The position numbers and the translations under genes are program-made. This document shows, piece after piece, positions 58,569 to 64,000 of a DNA stretch of 64,000 bases (positions within the stretch are counted from its first letter, which is position 1; each line of letters opens with the position of its first letter). The stretch covers positions 182,189 to 246,188 of the forward strand of contig NZ_JARQWV010000006.1 in NCBI RefSeq assembly GCF_029543245.1, read 5' to 3'. The DNA is from Caulobacter endophyticus. Its GTDB lineage: Bacteria > Pseudomonadota > Alphaproteobacteria > Caulobacterales > Caulobacteraceae. The notes beneath the pieces were generated by a model. It was given only the letters and a program-made list of their open reading frames with translations. It made no database searches and was not told where the DNA came from.

Positions 58569-60002
58569 CTACCGGGCAGCGGTGAATCGGTCGGCCGCGA
58601 AGACCTCTCCGTCGATGCTGACAGGCGCACGGGCGTCAGGATCCGCCGTCAGCCTCAGGCCTTCGATCACCAGGCCCCGCACGTGCCTCGCCCACAGCCC
58701 CCAGGCCGGCGGATCGCCGAACATCCGCGGCTCGGGATAGGCGTCGGCCAGTTCCGGCGGCTCGACGCCCGCCTCCCCCGCCCCGCCCAGGAACGACAGG
58801 GCCAGGGTCTCCAGGCGCACGTCCTCGATCGGATGATCGGCCAGGCCCGCCAGGATCACCGGCAGGTCGGCGAAGGCGGCCCCGCCGTCCAGGCCCCGCA
58901 CGCTCACCCGGCGCAGCGCGCCCGGCCGTGTCCCCTCGGGCCCGCGCAGCCGCGCGCCCAGGCGCAGGAACAGCGGTGAGCTGGTCATCTCGACCAGCCG
59001 CACGTTCCTGATCTCGACGTCCTCGATGGTCCCGCCGTCCACCGTCTCCAGGGCCAGCCCGCGCGAGCGCTCCAGCACGCAGTCGGCGATGCGGATCCGG
59101 CGGAAGTCGCCGTTGCTCTCGGTGCCGATCTTGATGCGGCCGGTCACCCGGTCCTGGTCGGGCGAGATCTGATGCTCGCGGCCCAGGGTCCCGTCCAGCA
59201 CCGTGCCCGGATCGAAGCCCGAGACGTGGCAGCCGGTGATCTCGACGTCCTGCGTCGGCAGCGCCTCTCCCAGGGCCATCGAGGCCTTCAGCACGATGGC
59301 GTCGTCGTTGGGCGTGTTGACCCGGCAGCCGCTGATCCGCACCCGCGAGCAGCCGTCGATGTCCAGCCCGTCGCGGTTGGTGTCGACCAGCAGGTTCTCG
59401 ATGACGAGGTCCTCGCACCCCGTGGCCAGCACCGCGAAGTGCCCGCCCCTGACCAGCGTGAAGCCCGAGAGCCGCACCTTGCGGCAGCGCTTGAGCCCGA
59501 TCGCCTTGTTGCCCTGGCCGATCATCGCCGCCCGCTCGGGCACGAGTTCCGCCATCGCCTCGGCCGACAAGCCGACCATGCTCAGCGGGAACTCGCCCGC
59601 CTGCCGCCGCCAGCGCGAGCCCGGCCCCTCGCGGGTCAGGCCCTCGCCGTCGATGCGACCGGGGCCCTCGATGGCCACGTCCTCGAGGTCCTCGCCCCAG
59701 ATCAGGCTGTTGCGCCAGTGGCTGTGGCCGAAGTCCTGGTAGAGGTCGTGCGGATTGTCCTCGGGCGGATCGTAGGTCCCGCCGTGCCGGGCCGGATCGG
59801 CGGCGACCAGCACGCAGCCCTCCTCCAGCTTCAGCGTAACGCCGCCGGCCAGCCGGATCGAGAAGCACAGATACCGCCCCGCCGGCAGCCGCACGGTCCC
59901 GCCGCCGGCCGCGCGGGCGGCCTGGATGGCGGCGTTGATCGCGTCGCTGTCCAGCGCAACGCCGTCGCCGACGGCGCCGAAACCCGTGACGTCGAAGATC
60001 AC
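58569..60002 (-). CDS. GH28-family polygalacturonase/rhamnogalacturonase-like protein
   Basis: The 477-residue right-handed beta-helix protein resembles GH28. The N-terminus VIFDVTGFGAVGDGVALDSD, AINAAIQAARAAGGGTVRLP and YLCFSIRL are typical of pectinase-like helices. Catalytic motifs are NRDGLDIDGC (Asp pair) and NTPNDDAIVLK (Asp-Asp); a His-containing REHQISPDQD loop and RIKIGTES follow. There is no signal peptide, unlike most GH28, suggesting cytoplasmic exo-action on imported oligosaccharides. The start is GTG 60002 overlapping the upstream esterase stop (GTGA). The open frame further upstream to 60632 is antisense/out-of-frame noise. Confidence 0.87.
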   Translation of the reverse strand: MIFDVTGFGAVGDGVALDSDAINAAIQAARAAGGGTVRLPAGRYLCFSIRLAGGVTLKLEEGCVLVAADPARHGGTYDPPEDNPHDLYQDFGHSHWRNSLIWGEDLEDVAIEGPGRIDGEGLTREGPGSRWRRQAGEFPLSMVGLSAEAMAELVPERAAMIGQGNKAIGLKRCRKVRLSGFTLVRGGHFAVLATGCEDLVIENLLVDTNRDGLDIDGCSRVRISGCRVNTPNDDAIVLKASMALGEALPTQDVEITGCHVSGFDPGTVLDGTLGREHQISPDQDRVTGRIKIGTESNGDFRRIRIADCVLERSRGLALETVDGGTIEDVEIRNVRLVEMTSSPLFLRLGARLRGPEGTRPGALRRVSVRGLDGGAAFADLPVILAGLADHPIEDVRLETLALSFLGGAGEAGVEPPELADAYPEPRMFGDPPAWGLWARHVRGLVIEGLRLTADPDARAPVSIDGEVFAADRFTAAR

Positions 60003-60961
60003 GCGTAGAGCCCGTGGCGGCGCAGGAACGGCGGCAGCAGCTGCGGCCAGCCCATGTCCATGCCCTGCGGACCGGTCACGCCGAAGCCGTGGCCGCCCTT
60101 CTCGAACATGTGCAGCTCGCTGGGCACGCCGGCCGCGCGCAGGGCCGAGTAAAGCAGCAGGGAGTTGTCGGCCGGCACCACCCTGTCGTCGGCGGCGGTG
60201 GCGATGAAGGTCGGCGGCGTGTCGGCCGGCACGTCCAGCTCCAGCGAGGCGGCCTTGCGGCGCGCGTCCGAGGCGTCGCCGGCCAGCAGCTCCTTCATCG
60301 AGGCGCCGTGGGCGAACGGCGCCTGCATGGTCACCACCGGATAGAACAGCCCCGCCACCGAGGGCCGGGTCGACAACTGGTCGATGGCGTCGATCGGCGC
60401 ATAGGTCTCGCGCTTGAACTGGGTCGACAGACGGCCCGCCAGGTGCCCGCCGGCCGAGAAGCCCATCACGCCGACGCGCGCCGGATCCAGGCCCAGCTCG
60501 CCGGCCCGCGAGCGGATGATGCGGATGGCCCGCTGAGCGTCCTGCAGCGCCACGTCCGGCCCCGCCGCCCAGCCGTCGGCCGGCAGGCGGTAGGTCATGA
60601 CGAAGGCGGTCACGCCCTGATCGGCGATCCACTTGTCGATCGCCCCGCCGGCCTTGCTGACCGCCACGCGCTTGTAGCCGCCGCCGGGGATCATCAGGAT
60701 CGCCGCGCCGTTGGGCTTTGCCGGTCGGCGCATCATCAGCACCGGATCGGTGATGTTGAGGAAAGCCGTGTCGTTGGGATCGCCGCCCGGCGTGCGCAGG
60801 ATCACCTGCTCCTTGACCGTCACCTTCTCGCCGCCCGGAGCCTTGCCCGGCCAGATCGGCTGGATCTCCAGCGTCGGCCTGACGGCCGGAGCCGTCTGGG
60901 CCAGGGCGGGGCTGGCGGCGGTCGCGCCGGCCAGGGCCAGCAGGGAGCGACGGTCGATCAT
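59999..60961 (-). CDS. Exported alpha/beta hydrolase (carbohydrate esterase-like)
   Basis: The 320-residue protein has a Tat-like signal (DRRSLLALAGATAASPALAQ). The oxyanion region is MIPGGGYKRV, the nucleophile elbow GFSAGGHLAG, and the Asp/His are likely in AADDRVVP and FEKGGHGFG. This is the acetylxylan-esterase/BD-FAE-type group common in polysaccharide loci. It probably deacetylates rhamnogalacturonan oligosaccharides with its neighbours. ATG 60961 is preferred to TTG 60982 because it begins the signal peptide. Overlaps the GH28 start. Confidence 0.88.
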   Translation of the reverse strand: MIDRRSLLALAGATAASPALAQTAPAVRPTLEIQPIWPGKAPGGEKVTVKEQVILRTPGGDPNDTAFLNITDPVLMMRRPAKPNGAAILMIPGGGYKRVAVSKAGGAIDKWIADQGVTAFVMTYRLPADGWAAGPDVALQDAQRAIRIIRSRAGELGLDPARVGVMGFSAGGHLAGRLSTQFKRETYAPIDAIDQLSTRPSVAGLFYPVVTMQAPFAHGASMKELLAGDASDARRKAASLELDVPADTPPTFIATAADDRVVPADNSLLLYSALRAAGVPSELHMFEKGGHGFGVTGPQGMDMGWPQLLPPFLRRHGLYA

Positions 60962-60988
60962 CGGATACCTCTTACCTCGCAAGGAGGA

Positions 60989-62230
60989 TCAATTGCCGCG
61001 CAGGGCCGCGTTGCTGCGGGCCGCGCTGGGAGCCATGACGAAGCTGTCGGGCGGCGTGGGCCTGGCCGGATCGAACGAGCCGGCGTCGGCGGCCAGATGG
61101 CGCGCCAGATCCGGTACCCCGGCCTTGATCCCCTGCACGATGCAGCGCGCCAGTTCGTAGGCGCCGTAATTGTCGTGGTGGGTGATGTCCTTGCCCCCGT
61201 CGGCGAAGGCCTTGGGCGACTGCACGGGCCCCAGGGCCTCGTAGAACGCCTTGCTCATCGCCGCCAGGTCGATGACCGGCACGCCCAGCTCCTGGCCCAC
61301 CGCCAGCACCGCGGCCGGATAGTCGCCGTGGGTGTTGATGATCCTGCCCTCGCCGTCGAACCGGCGGCGGTGCATCGAGGTCACCAGCACGGGCGTCGCC
61401 TTCCTGCGCCGGAACTCGCCGACATAGGCCCGCAGGTAGTCGCGATAGGTGCTGTCGGCCGCCACATAGGTCTGGGGCCAGTTTTCCTTCTGGTCGTTGT
61501 GCCCGAACTGGATCAGCGCGAAGTCGCCGGCCCGCGTCTGGCTCAGCACCTTGTCCAGCCGGTGCTCCATCAGGAACGACTTCATGGTCTCGCCGGACTC
61601 GGCGTGGCTGGCCACCGACACCGTCGGGGCGAAGAACCGGGGCAGCATCTGGCCCCAGCCGGCGGCCGGCTCGAACGGCTGGTCGGTCACCGTGGAGTCG
61701 CCCAGCAGGAAGACGCGCGGCACGCTGGCGGGCTCGACCGTCATCCGCGCCACCTTCGGGGCCGGACCGCAGAACTCCACCGTAAGCTTGTCGTCCCAGT
61801 TGGGCGTGCCCTTCTCGCGCGGATTGAGGATCACGCCGGTTCCGCCCGGAGCGTTCTTGGGCGGCGGAGGCAGCGAGGCGTCGCGGGTATTGACCACGAA
61901 CGTCACCTCGCGGCGCTCCCTGGCCTTGGTGCGGATCTGCTCGGCCATCAGCCGGCGGGACTCGGCCTTGACGGTCAGGTCGGCGCCGCCCTCCACCTCC
62001 AGGGTCACGCGCCAGTCGCCCTCGGGCACGGCGACCGAGAACGACCGCCCCTCGCCCGGCTCGAAGCCGTAGCCGCTGGCGGCGTCATACAGGCGATCGG
62101 CGGCGACGGGCGTGAAGCCCTCGCGCGGCTTGGCGGTGAAGTCGAACCTGCGGGCCGTCATCTGCGCCGTGGCGGCGGTCGCGGGGGCCAGCAGCAAGCC
62201 GGCCAGAACACTGCGTCGCGCAAGCTGCAT
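60989..62230 (-). CDS. Rhamnogalacturonan acetylesterase-like SGNH hydrolase
   Basis: The 413-residue exported protein has a Tat-like signal (ARRSVLAGLLLAPATAATAQ), a ~160-residue N-terminal beta-rich domain (RRFDFTAKPREGFTPV), then an SGNH domain: FLLGDSTVTDQP (Ser), ASHAESGETMKSF (Gly), IQFGHNDQKEN (Asn) and KDITHHDNYGA (Asp/His). This two-domain layout is familiar from rhamnogalacturonan acetylesterases in Bacteroidetes and Caulobacterales. The ATG 62230 follows a GGGGAGG 13 nt upstream. It is first of three leftward genes with the esterase and GH28. Confidence 0.9.
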   Translation of the reverse strand: MQLARRSVLAGLLLAPATAATAQMTARRFDFTAKPREGFTPVAADRLYDAASGYGFEPGEGRSFSVAVPEGDWRVTLEVEGGADLTVKAESRRLMAEQIRTKARERREVTFVVNTRDASLPPPPKNAPGGTGVILNPREKGTPNWDDKLTVEFCGPAPKVARMTVEPASVPRVFLLGDSTVTDQPFEPAAGWGQMLPRFFAPTVSVASHAESGETMKSFLMEHRLDKVLSQTRAGDFALIQFGHNDQKENWPQTYVAADSTYRDYLRAYVGEFRRRKATPVLVTSMHRRRFDGEGRIINTHGDYPAAVLAVGQELGVPVIDLAAMSKAFYEALGPVQSPKAFADGGKDITHHDNYGAYELARCIVQGIKAGVPDLARHLAADAGSFDPARPTPPDSFVMAPSAARSNAALRGN

Positions 62231-62314
62231 TCCGGATTCGCCTCCCCCTTCGTACCGCGACCCGCGGCCGTCATTCTGCGCCGGACCATCCCGAAGAACG
62301 GGCCCAGACGCAAG

Positions 62315-62351
62315 ATATTTCACATATCGCCACGCGAGCCCATGATATGGG
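62315..62351. promoter_or_regulatory. Candidate operator upstream of the second RGAE operon
   Basis: ATATTTCACATAT (62315-62327) resembles the TCTCA-AATATGG motif loosely, and CCCAT-GAT-ATGGG (62339-62351) is a perfect inverted repeat. Both lie 85-121 nt before the rhamnogalacturonan acetylesterase start at 62230. Confidence 0.4.
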
Positions 62352-62457
62352 ATTCAATTGCCATCCCATCCACAGCCACGGTCGAAACCCGGCTTGCGAC
62401 GCAAGCGACGCCCGACTATGGTCCGCGCCGCTTCTCACGGCCTTCCGTGTCGACAGC

Positions 62458-62532
62458 GGGCCGGTAGCTCAGTGGTAGAGCATTCGACTTTTAATCGAAT
62501 GGTCCTGGGTTCGAATCCCAGCCGGCCTACCA
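62458..62532 (+). tRNA. tRNA-Lys (anticodon TTT)
   Basis: The 75-nt cloverleaf has acceptor GGGCCGG/CCGGCCT, D-arm GCTCAGTGGTAGAGC, anticodon stem TTCGA/TCGAA with loop CTTTTAA (anticodon TTT), T-arm CTGGGTTCGAATCCCAG, discriminator A and encoded CCA. The first pair is G-U. It reads Lys codons AAA/AAG. It is divergent from the esterase operon. Confidence 0.96.
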
Positions 62533-62726
62533 AACTCTTCTCGAAAACCTGAACGAAATCAGCCCCGAACTGAATATCCAGCGGGGGCCGGCGGCGCCTC
62601 GTTCATCCGCCCGCCCAATCTAGGCCGTAGTCGGCCCGCAACCTCCGCGACCTCTTCGGGGGGCTGTTCGATTCGTACGCGACACGGCGGATGACGACAC
62701 GGCTTCTCGCGCGTTAGGGTCAAGTC

Positions 62727-63575
62727 ATGCGAAGCCTGCTCCTCCTCGCCGCCGCGCTGCCCCTGCTGGCCGCCTGCGCCACCACGCGCGATCCTGCCCC
62801 GGAGGCCCAGGCGCAGGCCGAGGTCGAGAACCCCGACAAGATCCAGACCACCTCCGAGGCCAACAAGGACGGCCTCGGAGGCGCGGTCACCGCCCCGCTG
62901 CGCGACGTCAACCTGATGCGCACCAAGATCCCGGCCGTGCTGCTGGAGGCCATGCAGGATCCCTATGCCCGGCCCCAGCCCTCCAGCTGCGGCCAGCTCA
63001 CCGCCCTGGTCAAGCCGCTGGACGCGGCCCTCGGCATCGACCTCGACCAGGTGCCGCCCGGCGAGGACGAGGACCTGATGGATCGCGGCCGCAAGGCCGC
63101 CGGCGACGCGGCCCTCGGCGCGATGGCCAGCGCCGCCCAGGACCTGATCCCGATGCGTGGCTGGGTCCGCAAGCTGTCGGGCGCCGAGAAGCACGACCGC
63201 ATGGTCCAGTCGGCCATGGCCGCGGGCGCGGTACGCCGCGCCTATCTCAAGGGGCTGGGCGAAGCCCGTGGCTGCATGCCGCCGGCCACGCCCCAGCATC
63301 GCGGCGAGGCCCAGCCCGAACCGGTGAAAAAGCGCCGCTTCCCGTTCATGGGCGGCAAGGACGCCCCGCCCCCGCCGCCGCCCAAGCCAGCCCCCTCGGT
63401 CGTCGGCCCCACGGTCGAGCCGATCCCCGACGTCCACGCCCCGCCGGCCGCGCAAGCCGCGCCAGAAACCGCCCCAGGCGCCGCGAAGGGCAAGCGCAAG
63501 CCCGCCTACCCCATCACCCCGGTCCCCGCCGCCCCGGCCCAGCCCGCAACGCCGCAAGGACCGTCGAGCGACTGA
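62727..63575 (+). CDS. Lipoprotein of unknown function
   Basis: The 282-residue precursor has the lipobox LPLLAAC near residue 16, so it should be lipidated. The middle (~60-185) is helical: VNLMRTKIPAVLLEAMQDPY, SCGQLTALVKPLDAALGIDL, AALGAMASAAQDLIPMRGWV and AMAAGAVRRAYLKGLGEARG. Two Cys (SSCG, RGCM) may bond. The C-terminal third is Pro/Ala/Lys-rich and disordered. No named family is recognised; a conserved alphaproteobacterial membrane-associated protein is likely. It lies alone between tRNA-Lys and the repeat-rich tail. Confidence 0.75.
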   Translation: MRSLLLLAAALPLLAACATTRDPAPEAQAQAEVENPDKIQTTSEANKDGLGGAVTAPLRDVNLMRTKIPAVLLEAMQDPYARPQPSSCGQLTALVKPLDAALGIDLDQVPPGEDEDLMDRGRKAAGDAALGAMASAAQDLIPMRGWVRKLSGAEKHDRMVQSAMAAGAVRRAYLKGLGEARGCMPPATPQHRGEAQPEPVKKRRFPFMGGKDAPPPPPPKPAPSVVGPTVEPIPDVHAPPAAQAAPETAPGAAKGKRKPAYPITPVPAAPAQPATPQGPSSD

Positions 63576-63587
63576 GGCGGCCCGCAA

Positions 63588-63633
63588 GATCCTCCCCCTG
63601 AAGGGGGAGGTGGCCCAGAGGGCCGGAGGGGGA
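63588..63633. repeat. Short palindromic repeat, family 2, copy C
   Basis: GATCCTCCCCCTGAAGGGGG is followed by AGGTGGCCCAGAGGGCCGG and AGGGGG, same orientation as copy B at 56502. It lies 13 nt after the lipoprotein stop. Confidence 0.82.
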
Positions 63634-63676
63634 AGTGTCTGCTGAGGTCGGCGCACCCCACCAGCCAATAACCCCC

Positions 63677-63791
63677 GCCTCCCTCGCCCCTGTGGCGAGG
63701 GCCCATGCCGGCGGCTGCTCAGACGGTGGTCATGCTCGAAAGGTTTGAGCAGGCTGAACGATGGATCCTCGCCACAAGGGCGAGGAAGGCG
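63677..63791. repeat. Long intergenic repeat, family 3, copy B
   Basis: It runs GCCTCCCTCGCCCCTGTGGC...GATGGATCCTCGCCACAAGGG..GAGGAAGGC and matches 39811-39924 in order and spacing. Open frames through it are not coding. Confidence 0.8.
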
Positions 63792-64000
63792 TGCGTTGGG
63801 TTGGGCTCGGAAAGTGGCCCGGACGGGGATAGAGCAGCGTCCATCCACGGCGAATTCACAAAAGAACCGAACGAACTCAACCCCTTGCAACTTTCTCATC
63901 CAATTCAATCAGACGCGCCAAATCCCGCCGCATAATCAAACCCGTCCCCGCCATGGGGAGGGCTCTTGGTACCGGCCCAAGCGTGGCGAGGACCGCATCG
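63792..64000. other. Non-coding tail of the window
   Basis: This stretch holds no gene I can support. The short frame 63705-63935 runs through repeat DNA. An AT-richer piece (63850-63935) contains CAATTCAATCAGACGCGCC but no clear promoter or RNA. The next gene, if any, lies beyond the window. Confidence 0.4.

Noticed and set aside
58569..60632. Upstream extension of the GH28 frame to 60632
   Set aside because: It runs out of frame through the esterase gene; the GTG at 60002 overlapping the esterase stop is the natural start.
62458..62532. tRNA-Lys as an attachment site for an integrated element
   Set aside because: No integrase gene or direct repeat of the tRNA 3' end is visible within the window.

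Overview
The window is GC-rich alphaproteobacterial chromosome and most resembles Caulobacter or a close relative. It carries a GcrA-family regulator with GANTC (CcrM-type) sites in its promoter, motB, a bacterial arginyl/leucyl-transferase, a DUF969/DUF979 membrane pair, GTG/TTG starts with good Shine-Dalgarno sequences, and several families of palindromic intergenic repeats. Species assignment is inference. No rRNA operon, CRISPR array, integrase, transposase or complete prophage is visible. The only RNA gene recognised is a tRNA-Lys.

Layout. 0-6 kb: gatB, then a visibly AT-richer two-gene accessory insert (a protein with a PD-(D/E)xK-like signature and a small HEPN-like protein), then hrpB. 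6-18 kb: an APC amino-acid permease, a metallo-beta-lactamase-fold hydrolase, a two-component system bracketed by two EF-hand secreted proteins, a DUF1345 membrane protein, a KGG stress protein, a fused EgtB-EgtD ergothioneine enzyme, an RBBP9-like hydrolase and a GcrA paralogue. 17-37 kb: a cytochrome c lipoprotein with two NTF2-like proteins, an RND efflux pair translationally linked to an AceE-like ThDP enzyme, a class II aldolase, the DUF969-DUF979-DUF2891 operon, ligA followed by an exonuclease-BRCT gene whose BRCT domain looks copied from LigA, a hydrolase/dehydrogenase pair, motB and bpt. 37-40 kb: an SDR, a serine beta-lactamase-like hydrolase and two small proteins.

40-62 kb is a carbohydrate locus for rhamnogalacturonan and L-rhamnose. 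Two rhamnogalacturonan acetylesterases, an SGNH esterase, an alpha/beta esterase, a GH28, a GH105 and a GH43-GH35 fusion would deacetylate and depolymerise the polymer. A GPH-type symporter imports sugar. Mutarotase, L-rhamnose dehydrogenase (SDR), lactonase, L-rhamnonate dehydratase, 2-keto-3-deoxyrhamnonate dehydrogenase (SDR) and a FAH-type hydrolase form the non-phosphorylated diketo pathway to pyruvate and L-lactate. An adjacent FMN alpha-hydroxyacid oxidase would consume the lactate. An IclR regulator sits in the middle, and a near-identical 13-bp motif occurs at two promoters. A hybrid histidine kinase interrupts the locus. The window ends with tRNA-Lys, a lipoprotein and a repeat-filled tail.

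The best candidates for something undescribed are the nuclease-like/HEPN pair at 1.9-3.4 kb, the EgtB-EgtD fusion, the EF-hand-flanked two-component system, the apparent BRCT duplication from ligA, and a hairpin coupling the RND permease stop codon to the next gene's ribosome binding site. All function calls come from reading the sequence. No database search was run.
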